Position numbers and translations under genes: made by a program. A DNA stretch of 64,000 nt from Acidobacteriota bacterium (GTDB lineage Bacteria; Acidobacteriota; Terriglobia; Bryobacterales; Bryobacteraceae). Where the stretch lies: the NCBI GenBank assembly GCA_018268715.1, contig JAFDVZ010000005.1:124001-188000 (forward strand), written 5' to 3'. Below the pieces are notes generated by a model. The model searched no databases, was not told the DNA's origin, and saw only the letters and a list, made by a program, of their open reading frames with translations. Each line of letters opens with the position of its first letter. Position 1 is the stretch's first letter. This document shows positions 15,596 to 24,706 of this stretch, one piece after another.

Positions 15596-16984
15596 ATGCC
15601 AACTAGGGCTAAATGGTACGTTGCCGCGGTCATTGCGGCGGGAGGCGTCGCGTTCTGCGCGTCGTTGGCGGGTTGGCGGCAGCCGGCCAGCGCGATCGCC
15701 GTAGTCGCCTATCTGCTGCTCGGAGCGGGACTCAGCGCGGTGAAACTGCGGCTTCCGGGAATGACGGGTACATACTCGCTGAACTACCTTGTCCTGCTGT
15801 ATGGCCTGCTGCACTTCGATTTGAGCGTCACCATGCTGGCGGCGGCCATCGCCGCTCTCGCGCAGTCTTATTTGAACGCCGCTTCCAGGCCGACGCCGGT
15901 ACAGGTCGCCTTCAATGTCGCGAATCTGAGTTTGAGCCTGGAGGCTTGTCAGTTGACGCTCGCGTGGACGTCGCGATCGGCGCTGGCGCTGTACATGCCG
16001 GCGCAGGTTGCATTGATCGCGGCGCTCTATTTTGTGGTCAACACCGGGCTCGTGTCGGGAGTGTTGTCGCTGTTACAGGGGCGGCGACTGGCGGACGTGA
16101 CTGAGGAGTGGTATGTCTGGTCGTTTCCTTACTATCTGGTCGGGACGACCTTCGTGGGTTGTCTTCCGGGCGCGAGAGACGACTGGTCGGGCGCAGCCTG
16201 GCTGATTCTGATTCCGCTGTTGTACCTGGTGCACTTCTTCATTGGTCTGTCCCGTCAGGAAAAGGTGGCCGGCGGCGCGCCGAAGGACGATGCTCGACTG
16301 TCCGTGGGAGCGCGCGCTTTTTTCTTCCTGGTGCTCGCGGCGGGCGCCGCCGTTCTGGTGTGGGCGCTCTCGCATGGAACGTCGGACCGTCCGGTTCGCT
16401 TCGCCGCCTACGCGATTCTGGCGGCGGTGGCCTCCACCTGGAAGGTGCGATTGCCGCGCATGGTGGGGACCATCTCGGTGAGTTTCGTCGTGCTGTTGGT
16501 GGCGATCCAGGAACTGGCCTGGGCGGAGATCGCGATCATGGCAGTGGTGGTCATCCTGGTGCAGGTGTACTGGAAAGCCGCGCGGGCGGTCAGCCCGCTG
16601 CAACTGGCGTTTAACATCAGCACACAGGCGATCAGCACGATCCTGGCCGGATGGATCTGCCGGGTCTGGCTGGGGGCGGCCCTGGCCGACGCGCCGGTGG
16701 CGTCGATGGTGGTCGCCGCGGCGGTCCTCTATCTGAGTTCCTCGGTGCTGGTGGCGGGCGCGCTGTGCGCGGTGCAGGGAAGGCCGCTGAGCGAGATCTG
16801 GCGGAATACGTACTTCTGGGTGCTGCCCTATTATCTGGTGGGTTCGGCCGCCGCCGCAGTGATGGTGCGAGCGGAACTGGCCGCGGGGTGGATGGCCTCC
16901 GCGGCGGTGCTTCCGCTGATGGCCCTGGTGTATATCTCCTATCGCGCCCACGTGACGCGGAGCGCCGAACCGGCCACCGCCTGA
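15596..16984 (+). CDS. Internally duplicated polytopic membrane protein of unknown function
   Basis: 462 residues with about 12 hydrophobic segments. It consists of two homologous halves offset by exactly 233 residues: KLRLPGMTGTYSLNYLVLL (from 50) against KVRLPRMVGTISVSFVVLL (from 283), and WSFPYYLVG (175-183) against WVLPYYLVG (408-416). A basic linker (about 220-237) joins them. Each half resembles the membrane-sensor modules that precede HD-GYP or GGDEF domains in Acidobacteria, but no output domain follows. It could be a free-standing sensor or transporter; the function is not known. Confidence 0.7.
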   Translation: MPTRAKWYVAAVIAAGGVAFCASLAGWRQPASAIAVVAYLLLGAGLSAVKLRLPGMTGTYSLNYLVLLYGLLHFDLSVTMLAAAIAALAQSYLNAASRPTPVQVAFNVANLSLSLEACQLTLAWTSRSALALYMPAQVALIAALYFVVNTGLVSGVLSLLQGRRLADVTEEWYVWSFPYYLVGTTFVGCLPGARDDWSGAAWLILIPLLYLVHFFIGLSRQEKVAGGAPKDDARLSVGARAFFFLVLAAGAAVLVWALSHGTSDRPVRFAAYAILAAVASTWKVRLPRMVGTISVSFVVLLVAIQELAWAEIAIMAVVVILVQVYWKAARAVSPLQLAFNISTQAISTILAGWICRVWLGAALADAPVASMVVAAAVLYLSSSVLVAGALCAVQGRPLSEIWRNTYFWVLPYYLVGSAAAAVMVRAELAAGWMASAAVLPLMALVYISYRAHVTRSAEPATA

Positions 16985-17045
16985 AGTCCAGCGGATTTGC
17001 CCGCGAGGCCCTCGCAATTCGATAATCGGTAACACCGAGGGACGA

Positions 17046-19301
17046 ATGCGATCTGGGCTCGCGAGCCTCTTTCTGGCGCTGTGCGCCAACTCATTGCTTA
17101 CCGCGCAGACGGGATCTCTGCGAAAGGTCGACTTTGCGACCGAGATCCACCCGCTGTTGGAATCGCGCTGCCGAGGATGCCATTCGGGCGAGACGGCGCA
17201 GGCGGGCTTCCGCGTCGACGATGGCGCCGCGTTCCTAAAGGGCGGCAAAAGCGGCCCCGCCGTGGTTCCAGGCGAGGCGGCCGCCAGCCTGTTGATCCTG
17301 AAGGTGAGTGGGCAGCGCGGGCTTCCCATGCCTCCTTCGGGACCTCGCCTGAGCGCCGATGAGATTGCCACGTTGCGCAACTGGATCGCGCAAGGCGCGC
17401 ACTGGGATGCGACTCCGGCGGCGGCGAATGTGGGCGTGGCGGCGATGGCGCCGCGGAATCCGCCTCTTCCGGCGGGGACCTCGGGTAATCTGATCGATCG
17501 TTTCGTTGACGCCTATTTCGAGCGCGAAGGCGTGAAGCCGCCCGCCCCGGTTTCAGACGCCGCCTTCGCCCGGCGCGTCTACTACGACCTGCACGGTCTG
17601 CCGCCGGCGCCTTCGGAACTGGCGGCGTTCGAGGCCGACGCGCGGGCCGATAAGCGTGCGCGGCTGGCGGAACGGCTGCTGGCCGACCGGGAACGCTACG
17701 CCGAACACTGGATCAGCTTCTGGAACGATCTGCTGCGCAACGACGAAGGCGTGGTGTACCACGGCGAGCGCAAGAGCATCACGGCGTGGCTGATGGAGGC
17801 GTTGCGGTCGAACATGCCGTACGACCGCATGGTCCAGGGGCTGCTGAATCCCGTTTCAAAAGACGATCCGGAGGGATACCTGATCGGCGTGACGTGGCGC
17901 GGCGTGGTGAGCGCCAGCCAGTCGCCGCCCATGCAGGCGTCGCAGAACGCCGCGCAGGTGTTTTTGGGGATGAACCTGAAGTGCGCGGCCTGCCATGACA
18001 GCTTCGTCAACCGCTGGAAGCTGCGCGACACCTTCGGGCTGGCTGCGATGTTTTCGAAGGAACCGCTCGAGATGGTCCGCTGTGATGTGCCCACCGGCAA
18101 GACCGCCGAAGCCCGCTTCCCGATTGGGAATCTCGCGACGCACGGCCCGCTGCCGCAATCGCGTCGCGCGGAGGCGGCCCAGTGGTTCACGCAACGCGAG
18201 AACGGACGGTTTGCGCGAACCGTGGTGAATCGCTACTGGCGGCTGCTGTTCGGACGTGGCATCGTCGAACCGATAGACGACATGGACGCCGAACCGTGGT
18301 CGCGCGATCTGCTCGACGCGCTGGCGTGGGATTTCGCCGAGCACGACTTCGACCTGCAACGGCTGCTTGCCACCATCGTGACGTCGCGCGCCTATCAGAT
18401 GCCCGTGGCGCCTCCCGCTCCGGCCGGCGCGGCGCGTTACGCCTTCCGCGGACCTTCGCCCAGGCGGCTGACCGCGGAGGAGTTCGAAGACACGCTATCG
18501 GCGGTGTCCGGCGATTGGCGCGCGCTGACGCCGCGATCGTCGGCCGCGGCGAGTTACGCCCGCGAGTGGCGGCTGAAATCCGACGCCTTGAGCCGCGTGC
18601 TGGGGCGGCCGATTCGCGATCAGGTCTACACGGAGCGCGCCACGGCGCCTTCCACGTTGCAGTCGCTTGAAATGACTAACGGGCCGCTGCTTTCCGAGCG
18701 GTTGGAGCGCGCTTCCAAGGCGCTGCTGGGTCAACTTCCGCCCGCTCCGGCGAATCTGTTTGATTCGAAGCTGGTGCGCCGCGGGGCGACCGCCGTGGAT
18801 GTCGACGTTGCCGGGGCCAAGGCGTTGTGGCTGGTGACCGAGGACGTTGATTCCTACAATCCCGAGAAGGTGATCGCTCGCTGGACCGATATCGAACTCA
18901 CCGGCCCCGGCGGGACCGTGCGATGGGACGACGTCGCGGCGCAGACTCCCTCCACCATCGAGCGGACGCTGCCCAAAGGCGTCACTCGGCTGCGGGCGAA
19001 GGCGGTGATCGACGACGCTTGCCAGAAAGCGGACATCAGCCCGGCGCTGCGTTTCTTCGTGTTCACGGCGAAGCCTGAAGCAGACCGGTTGGTGCGCGTG
19101 GAAGGGGCGCCTCCGGTGGCCGCGACGCCGTCGGCGGAGCCGCTGGTGGACCGGCTGTACCTACATCTGCTGGCGCGAAAGCCGGCCGCCGGGGAACGGA
19201 AGATCGCCGAGCGCATGGTGGGCGCGCCGGCGACGGCGGCCGGAGTGGAAGACCTGCTGTGGGCGTTGATGATGAGTCCGGAGTTCCAATATGTCCGTTG
19301 A
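17046..19301 (+). CDS. PSCyt1-DUF1549-DUF1553 domain protein (Planctomycete-type cytochrome)
   Basis: 751 residues with a signal peptide. The N-terminal cytochrome-like module has a heme motif, CRGCH at 42-46, in FATEIHPLLESRCRGCHSGETAQAGFRVDD. DUF1549 follows (IDRFVDAYFEREGVKPPAPVSDAAFARRVYYDLHGLPP), with a second CAACH motif near residue 313. DUF1553 comes next (RFARTVVNRYWRLLFGRGIVEPIDDMDAEP), then a C-terminal region. Such proteins are almost always followed by a DUF1501 gene, as here. They are abundant in Planctomycetes and Solibacteres, with a presumed role in extracytoplasmic redox or polysaccharide breakdown. Confidence 0.92.
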   Translation: MRSGLASLFLALCANSLLTAQTGSLRKVDFATEIHPLLESRCRGCHSGETAQAGFRVDDGAAFLKGGKSGPAVVPGEAAASLLILKVSGQRGLPMPPSGPRLSADEIATLRNWIAQGAHWDATPAAANVGVAAMAPRNPPLPAGTSGNLIDRFVDAYFEREGVKPPAPVSDAAFARRVYYDLHGLPPAPSELAAFEADARADKRARLAERLLADRERYAEHWISFWNDLLRNDEGVVYHGERKSITAWLMEALRSNMPYDRMVQGLLNPVSKDDPEGYLIGVTWRGVVSASQSPPMQASQNAAQVFLGMNLKCAACHDSFVNRWKLRDTFGLAAMFSKEPLEMVRCDVPTGKTAEARFPIGNLATHGPLPQSRRAEAAQWFTQRENGRFARTVVNRYWRLLFGRGIVEPIDDMDAEPWSRDLLDALAWDFAEHDFDLQRLLATIVTSRAYQMPVAPPAPAGAARYAFRGPSPRRLTAEEFEDTLSAVSGDWRALTPRSSAAASYAREWRLKSDALSRVLGRPIRDQVYTERATAPSTLQSLEMTNGPLLSERLERASKALLGQLPPAPANLFDSKLVRRGATAVDVDVAGAKALWLVTEDVDSYNPEKVIARWTDIELTGPGGTVRWDDVAAQTPSTIERTLPKGVTRLRAKAVIDDACQKADISPALRFFVFTAKPEADRLVRVEGAPPVAATPSAEPLVDRLYLHLLARKPAAGERKIAERMVGAPATAAGVEDLLWALMMSPEFQYVR

Positions 19302-20730
19302 GAACAACCTGTATCGAGGCCTGTCGCGCCGCGACTATATGAAACAGACGGCCGCGGCGGCGCTGGCGGCGTTGTGTGGTCCGGCGCCCCGGCTGCTCGC
19401 GCAAGGCGGCGGGCCCAAGGCGACGGCGGATTCGATCATCCTTCTGTGGATGGCGGGCGGCATGGCGCAGACCGAGACGTTCGACCCGAAGCGGTACACG
19501 CCGTACGAATCGGGCCTGGAAAGCAAGCGCGTGCTGAGCACGTTCCCCTCGATCCCGACGGCCGTCGACGGGATACGCATCTCGCAAGGACTCGAGGAGA
19601 TCGGCAAGGTGATGGATCGGGGCGTGCTGATCCGCTCGCACCGGGTGGGCGACCTCGGCTTCATCCTGCATTCGCGTCATCAGTATCACTGGCACACCGG
19701 CTACGAACCGCCGCAACCGCTGGCGATGCCGCATATGGGCGCGTGGATCGCGAAGATGCTGGGGCCGAAGAATCCCGACATGCCGCCATTCATCGGCGTC
19801 GGGCAGAACATGGAGATCGGCGCGGAAAGCGACGCGCTGAAGTCGTTCCATACGGCCGGGTTCCTGGGCGCGGATAACGGACCGTTCCTGATTACGGACC
19901 CGCGCGACGCCGTGGCGAGCGTCCAGCCGCCCGCGAAGATGGCCGGGGGGCGCTTTGCGAACCGCTACAAGATGTACCGCGAACTGATCGCCGCGAGCCC
20001 CGTCCTGCGCGAGGCGGGCGACGATCAGCGGGAGGCGCTGGTGCGCTCGATGGACAACGCGGACCGCCTGCTGCGCTCGCCGGCGTCGAAGGCGTTCGAC
20101 CTGACGCTCGAGCCCAAGGAGTCCTACGCCGCTTACGACACAGGGCGATTCGGATTGGGGTGCCTGCTGGCGCGGCGGCTGGTGGAGTCCGGCGCGCGTT
20201 TTGTCGAGGTGACGTCGGAATACATCCCGTTCCGGCATTGGGACACGCATGAGAACGGTCATGAGCGGGCGCTGGGGATGAAGCGGGAGATCGACCGGCC
20301 GGTGTCGCGGCTGATCCGGGACCTGGAGCAGCGCGGTCTGCTGGACCGCACGCTGGTGGTGGTGGCGAGCGAGTTCGGCCGCGACATGATGACCGAAGGC
20401 AAGCCGGGCCGCGAGGTGAAGGACCAGGTGAAGGTTCCGGACCGGATGACCTCGCCGCAGCACTACGGCATGCATCGCCACTTCACGGAGGCGGGCAGTG
20501 TGCTCCTGTTTGGAGGCGGCGTCAAGCGAGGCGCGCTGCACGGTGAGACGGCCGATGAACGGCCTTGCAGCATCGTGAAGGATCCGGTGACGATTTCGGA
20601 CCTGCACGCTACCCTCTACGCCGCGCTCGGCATTGCGGCCAACTCGGGCGTGACTGTCGAGCAAAGGCCGGTGTACGTCACCAAGGACGGCAAGGGGAAG
20701 GCGGTCGGGGCGCTTCTCGCGCGTTCGTAA
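19291..20730 (+). CDS. DUF1501 family protein, Tat-exported
   Basis: 479 residues. LSRRDYMKQTAAAALAALCG is a twin-arginine signal. The body is the DUF1501 alkaline-phosphatase-like fold: ADSIILLWMAGGMAQTETFDPK, FGLGCLLARRLVESGARFVEV, HWDTHENGHERALGMKREIDRPVSRLIRDLEQRGLLDRTLVVVASEFGRDM, and a C-terminal TISDLHATLYAALGI. The start overlaps the DUF1553 gene by 11 nt, so the two are coupled and probably act together outside the cytoplasm. The substrate is unknown. Confidence 0.93.
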   Translation: MSVENNLYRGLSRRDYMKQTAAAALAALCGPAPRLLAQGGGPKATADSIILLWMAGGMAQTETFDPKRYTPYESGLESKRVLSTFPSIPTAVDGIRISQGLEEIGKVMDRGVLIRSHRVGDLGFILHSRHQYHWHTGYEPPQPLAMPHMGAWIAKMLGPKNPDMPPFIGVGQNMEIGAESDALKSFHTAGFLGADNGPFLITDPRDAVASVQPPAKMAGGRFANRYKMYRELIAASPVLREAGDDQREALVRSMDNADRLLRSPASKAFDLTLEPKESYAAYDTGRFGLGCLLARRLVESGARFVEVTSEYIPFRHWDTHENGHERALGMKREIDRPVSRLIRDLEQRGLLDRTLVVVASEFGRDMMTEGKPGREVKDQVKVPDRMTSPQHYGMHRHFTEAGSVLLFGGGVKRGALHGETADERPCSIVKDPVTISDLHATLYAALGIAANSGVTVEQRPVYVTKDGKGKAVGALLARS

Positions 20731-20785
20731 CAATTTTGCGTGCTCCCGCCGATCCCGCTGCGTAATAGTTCAGTGAAGGGGGAAG

Positions 20786-21334
20786 ATGGCGGGAGCAAGC
20801 CAGGAGGCGGCGAGAGAATCCGGGTCGGCCACAGACGCCGAGCCACGGACGTTCCTCACGGCGCTTCGCGCGCATCAGGCGATGGTGTTCAGCCTCGCCT
20901 ATCACTTCCTTCGAGATCGGAACGCGGCCGAAGAGGTCGCGCAGGACGTCTTTCTCGAGTTGCACCGGCATTGGGACGAACTCGGGTCGGACGACCACGT
21001 GAAGTTCTGGCTCCGGCGGGTGGCGAGCAATCGTTGCATCGATCGGGCGCGGCGGCGGAAGTATCAGCCGATCGTGGCCCTGGACGATGTGCCGGAGCCG
21101 TCGACGCCGGGCGAGCCGTCGGACTTCCTGTTGAATCAGAAACTGCGGGACCTGGTGTCGGCGCTTCCCGAAAAGCCCCGCATGGTGATGGTTCTGCGGT
21201 ATCAGGAAGAGATGATGCCGGAACAGATCGCGACGTTGTTGGGGATGCCGGTGAGCACGGTGAAGAGCCACTTGCAGCGGTCGCTGGCGATGCTCCGGGA
21301 GAAAGCGGTCCGGAGTTTGGGGGAAGTACGCTGA
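20786..21334 (+). CDS. ECF-type RNA polymerase sigma factor
   Basis: 182 residues. Region 2 is visible as HQAMVFSLAYHFLRDRNAAEEVAQDVFLELHRHWDEL with FWLRRVASNRCIDRARRRK. Region 4 is LPEKPRMVMVLRYQEEMMPEQIATLLGMPVSTVKSHLQRSLAMLREK. It recruits polymerase to stress or envelope promoters. A GAAGGGGGAAG ribosome site precedes ATG 20786. The next gene, a small membrane protein starting at the overlapping TGATG, is placed like an anti-sigma factor. Confidence 0.93.
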   Translation: MAGASQEAARESGSATDAEPRTFLTALRAHQAMVFSLAYHFLRDRNAAEEVAQDVFLELHRHWDELGSDDHVKFWLRRVASNRCIDRARRRKYQPIVALDDVPEPSTPGEPSDFLLNQKLRDLVSALPEKPRMVMVLRYQEEMMPEQIATLLGMPVSTVKSHLQRSLAMLREKAVRSLGEVR

Positions 21335-21645
21335 TGGACGATTTCGAACGTCAGTTGATGCAGGCGATGTCGCGGACGGATCCGCCGGGCGCCTTCGAGG
21401 CGAAGGTGCTGGCGCGGGTGGCGCGCGAGGCGGACGGGCGGAGCGGGTTGTGGAGATGGTTTTCGCGACCGGTGACGCTGCGTTGGGCGAGCGTGGCGCT
21501 TGCATTGGTGATGGTGGCGACCGGAGTCACCTGGCAGCGGGAGCGGGAGCGGGAACGCGGCGAACAGGCGCTGGCCAAGCTCGAGTTGGCGCTGAAGATC
21601 ACCAGCGAGAAGTTACAGAAGATCGACCGGGAGATCCCGAAGTAG
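21334..21645 (+). CDS. Small single-pass membrane protein, putative anti-sigma factor
   Basis: 103 residues. MDDFERQLMQAMSRTDPPGAFEAKVLARVAREAD forms a short cytoplasmic helical region. One membrane helix follows (LRWASVALALVMVATGVTW), then a charged coiled coil (RERERERGEQALAKLELALKITSEKLQKIDREIPK). There is no zinc HxxxCxxC motif. ATG 21334 overlaps the sigma stop codon, so translation is coupled. Position and topology suggest it sequesters the sigma factor at the membrane; this is inference from context. Confidence 0.7.
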   Translation: MDDFERQLMQAMSRTDPPGAFEAKVLARVAREADGRSGLWRWFSRPVTLRWASVALALVMVATGVTWQRERERERGEQALAKLELALKITSEKLQKIDREIPK

Positions 21646-21671
21646 ACCCGGAAATCGCATCGGAGTTGAGT

Positions 21672-22220
21672 ATGAAACTGGCGATGATAGGATTCGTGTG
21701 CCTGCTGCCGATGATGGCGCAGGACGTGAAAATACCGGCTAGCATTGAGAAGCTCGCCGACAAGGCGTCGGAGGTGGTGGACGTCACGCTGGACGCGTCG
21801 CTGCTCCAGTTGGCGGCGAAATTTCTGCCGGCCAACGATCCCGACACGGCGCAGGTGAAGCGTCTGGTGAGCGGGCTCAAGGGCGTCTATGTGCGGAGTT
21901 TCCAGTTCGACAAGCCGGGTGAGTATCAGGCTTCGGACGTGGAGTCGATACGCTCCCAACTGCGCGGCCCGAACTGGGCGCGCATCGTGGGCGTCCGCAA
22001 GTTGAAAAGCGGCGAACATTCCGAAGTCTACCTGCGGACCGAAGGTGGCTCCATCACCGGGCTGGCCGTGATCGCGGCCGAGCCGAAGGAGTTGACCATC
22101 GTCAATATCAACGGGCCCATCCGGCCCGAGGACCTGCAGGAACTCGGCGGCCACTTCGGGATTCCGAAGCTGGACGGCGAATCGGGACGCAAGAACGATT
22201 CCGGCAAGAAGGACGAGTGA
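21672..22220 (+). CDS. DUF4252 domain protein, secreted
   Basis: 182 residues. A short signal peptide (MKLAMIGFVCLLPMMAQ) is followed by a DUF4252 pattern: SEVVDVTLDASLLQLAAKFLPANDPDTAQVKRLVSGLKGVYVRSFQFDKPGEYQASDVESIRSQLRGPNWARIVGVRKLKSGEHSEVYLRTEGGSITGLAVIAAEPKELTIVNINGPI. The family is frequently linked to ECF sigma/anti-sigma genes; its role is unknown. The C-terminus is lysine-rich. Confidence 0.85.
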   Translation: MKLAMIGFVCLLPMMAQDVKIPASIEKLADKASEVVDVTLDASLLQLAAKFLPANDPDTAQVKRLVSGLKGVYVRSFQFDKPGEYQASDVESIRSQLRGPNWARIVGVRKLKSGEHSEVYLRTEGGSITGLAVIAAEPKELTIVNINGPIRPEDLQELGGHFGIPKLDGESGRKNDSGKKDE

Positions 22221-22224
22221 CGCC

Positions 22225-22719
22225 ATGCGAAGGATCCTAGCGTTGGGACTGCTGCTATGCGCTCCCGCGGCATTCGCCGTCGAGCGGGACTTCGGCGATC
22301 TGGTCCGCGCGCTTTCCGACGAGTTGCACTGCCGGCCCACCCGTATTCCGTTTTTCGGCCTGGTGAACCTGGTCGCTTTCGTGGCTGAACCGGCCGGCGC
22401 GAAGCACCTGGATCTGGCGATTTTCGAGCATCCGAACATCGACGTCCGCGCCGAACATCGCCTGTTGCAGACGGTGCAGCGGGCGGTGGGACGCGGTTGG
22501 TCTCCGTTTGTCACTGTTCGCAGCCGGAGATCCGGGCAGTTTGAGCTCGTGATGGTATACATGCGGAGGGAAGGCCGCGACTGCCGGCTGCTGGTGACCT
22601 CCATTCAGCGGGACGAGGCGGTGGTGGTCGAGTTGAAGCTGAATCCGGACGGACTCGAGCGCTGGATCGCCGATCCTGAACTGTCGGCGCGGTCCGTACA
22701 CGGCGACTCCACGAATTGA
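22225..22719 (+). CDS. Secreted protein of the sigma/DUF4252 operon, unknown function
   Basis: 164 residues with a signal peptide (RRILALGLLLCAPAAFA). The mature part (RDFGDLVRALSDELHCRPTRIPFFGLVNLVAFVAEPAGAKHLDLAIFEH, later WSPFVTVRSRRSGQFELVMVYMRREGRDCRLLVTSIQRDEAVVVELKLNPDGLERWI) looks like a distant partner of DUF4252. It begins 5 nt after the preceding stop and is the fourth gene of the operon, so it is presumably part of the sigma-controlled envelope response. No catalytic motif is recognised. Confidence 0.65.
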   Translation: MRRILALGLLLCAPAAFAVERDFGDLVRALSDELHCRPTRIPFFGLVNLVAFVAEPAGAKHLDLAIFEHPNIDVRAEHRLLQTVQRAVGRGWSPFVTVRSRRSGQFELVMVYMRREGRDCRLLVTSIQRDEAVVVELKLNPDGLERWIADPELSARSVHGDSTN

Positions 22720-22873
22720 CGACGCCCGCCGCCATCACGCCGCCGGCTCCATTCAGCCGGCGGCGGCTCCCTCTTGCTGGAACTCCTGACCGCCCCTTCC
22801 GCGTATCCTCTTTCAGGAGGGTGCGCCAACGCCTCGTCCGGACCCTCCACGCTAGAATAAAAGCTTGCCCTCT

Positions 22874-23611
22874 ATGAAGAAGAGCTTCGTTGAATCCACC
22901 CGCGACTTTGTCTCCGAGTGGACCGTGACGATCCTGATCCTGCTGTTCGGCACCACCACGCTGATGCAGGCGTTCGTCGTTCCCACCTCCTCGATGGAAT
23001 CCACCGTTCTGGTGGGCGACCACATGATCGTCGACAAACTGGCGTATTCGCCGGCGGGCGCTTTTTCCCGGCACATCCTGCCCTATCGCGACGTGCGGCG
23101 CGGGGACATCATCGTATTCAAGTGGCCGCCCGATCCGCGGCAGAATTACGTGAAGCGCGTGATGGGCGTGCCCGGCGATCACATCAAGGTGGTCAACAAA
23201 GAGGTGTTCCTTAACGGCAAGAAGCTGGTTGAACCCTACACCCAGCACATTTTCCCCAACATCGAGCCCTATCGCGACAACTTCCCCGCCGAGCCGTTCG
23301 GTCCGGTCGATCAGCGCGGCATCGCGATGCTGAAGGATCATGTCGTCAACGGAGAACTGGTGGTTCCGCCGGATAGTTACTTCGCCATGGGGGACAACCG
23401 CGACAACTCGCTCGACAGCCGGTACTGGGGATTTGTCCCTCGTGAGAACATCGTTGGAAAGCCATTCGCCATCTTCTGGTCCTACGATGCGCCCACCGAG
23501 GATCTGGTGGACTTCACCGCCAAGCATTTCATCGATCTCGCGCAGAACTTTTTCACGAAGACGCGTTGGAGCCGCACCCTGAAGCTGGTCCGCGCCTATC
23601 CAGTGGAGTAA
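22874..23611 (+). CDS. lepB: Signal peptidase I
   Basis: 245 residues. An N-terminal membrane helix (WTVTILILLFGTTTLMQAFVV) leads into PTSSMESTVLVGD, with the catalytic Ser of the SxM motif. YVKRVMGVPGDHIKV carries the catalytic Lys, and MGDNRDNSLDSRYWGFVPRENIVGKPFAIFWSY is the C-terminal box E. It removes signal peptides of exported proteins at the outer face of the membrane. ATG 22874 was chosen over the in-frame TTG 22865; TAGAAT (22854-22859) leaves a leader of only some 7 nt. Confidence 0.95.
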   Translation: MKKSFVESTRDFVSEWTVTILILLFGTTTLMQAFVVPTSSMESTVLVGDHMIVDKLAYSPAGAFSRHILPYRDVRRGDIIVFKWPPDPRQNYVKRVMGVPGDHIKVVNKEVFLNGKKLVEPYTQHIFPNIEPYRDNFPAEPFGPVDQRGIAMLKDHVVNGELVVPPDSYFAMGDNRDNSLDSRYWGFVPRENIVGKPFAIFWSYDAPTEDLVDFTAKHFIDLAQNFFTKTRWSRTLKLVRAYPVE

Positions 23612-23616
23612 ACCGA

Positions 23617-24696
23617 ATGCCATCGAATCGCTACGGCCTAATTCTGGCCGGGGGGCGCGGAACCCGTTTCTGGCCACGCAGCCGGCGCGCCCGAGCCAAG
23701 CAGGTGCTCAACTTCTTCGGTGAGCGCACATTGATTCAGGAGACGGTGACCCGTCTCGCGCCGGTCCTGCCGCCGGAAAACATCTGGATCCTAACCAACG
23801 AACTGCTTCGCCCCGAGATCGTCAAGCAGTTGCCGGAGGTTCCGAAGAAGCAAATCCTGGCTGAGCCTTGCCAGCGCAACACCGCGCCCGCCATCGGATT
23901 GATGGCGCACCTGCTCAACGAGCTGGATCCCGAGGCGACGATGGGCGTCTTCCCGGCCGACCACATCATCACGAAACCGTCGCGCTACGTGCGGCTGCTG
24001 CGTCCAGCGTTCAAGGCCGCCGAGCAGGGCCGGATCGTGGTGCTGGGCATTCAGCCGCGCTGGGCGGAAACGGGCTACGGGTACATTGAATTCGGCAAGG
24101 GCGTGCAGCCCGGCCTGGGCATCCCGCTCGATGTGCTGGCGTTCCGAGAGAAGCCCGACCTTTCCACCGCGCGCAAGTTCGTGCACGCCGGCCGGTTCTA
24201 TTGGAACGCGGGCATGTTCTTCTGGAAGACGTCGGTGCTGCTCGACGCGCTGCGCCAGCACCTTCCGAAGACGGCCACGCTGCTGGCCTCGATTCCCGCG
24301 GTGACGAGCCGGGGATTCTCGACCGCCCTGGCCAAGACCTTCCCCATGTGCGAGAACATCTCGATCGATTACGCCGTGCTCGAGAAGGCGGACAACGTGG
24401 TCGGGCTCGCGGCGGACGATATCGGCTGGAATGACGTCGGCAGCTTCAACGCCGTCTATGAACTACACGCCGACAAGCCTGGCGCCAACATCGCCCAACG
24501 CGAAATTCTGACGCTCGATTCGACGGGCAACTATGTCGACGCGGGCGAAGGCAAGCTGGTGGCGCTGCTGGGCGTCAAGGATCTGGTGGTGGTGGATACC
24601 CCGGATGCGCTGCTCATCGCGGACCGGGCGCGGGCGCAGCAGGTGGGCGACATCGTCAAAATGCTCGAAAAGCAGCAACGCGACGAACTGCTGTAG
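23617..24696 (+). CDS. manC: Mannose-1-phosphate guanylyltransferase
   Basis: 359 residues. LILAGGRGTRFWPRSRRARAKQVLNFFGERTLIQETV is the nucleotide-binding signature, with MGVFPADHII, GYGYIEFG, AFREKPDLSTARKFVHAGRFYWNAGMFFWKTSVLL and DIGWNDVGSFNAVYEL downstream. It makes GDP-mannose from GTP and mannose-1-phosphate for glycans and exopolysaccharide. The C-terminal phosphomannose isomerase domain of bifunctional enzymes is absent. It begins 5 nt after lepB. Confidence 0.93.
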   Translation: MPSNRYGLILAGGRGTRFWPRSRRARAKQVLNFFGERTLIQETVTRLAPVLPPENIWILTNELLRPEIVKQLPEVPKKQILAEPCQRNTAPAIGLMAHLLNELDPEATMGVFPADHIITKPSRYVRLLRPAFKAAEQGRIVVLGIQPRWAETGYGYIEFGKGVQPGLGIPLDVLAFREKPDLSTARKFVHAGRFYWNAGMFFWKTSVLLDALRQHLPKTATLLASIPAVTSRGFSTALAKTFPMCENISIDYAVLEKADNVVGLAADDIGWNDVGSFNAVYELHADKPGANIAQREILTLDSTGNYVDAGEGKLVALLGVKDLVVVDTPDALLIADRARAQQVGDIVKMLEKQQRDELL

Positions 24697-24706
24697 GAGG
24701 CCGTAG

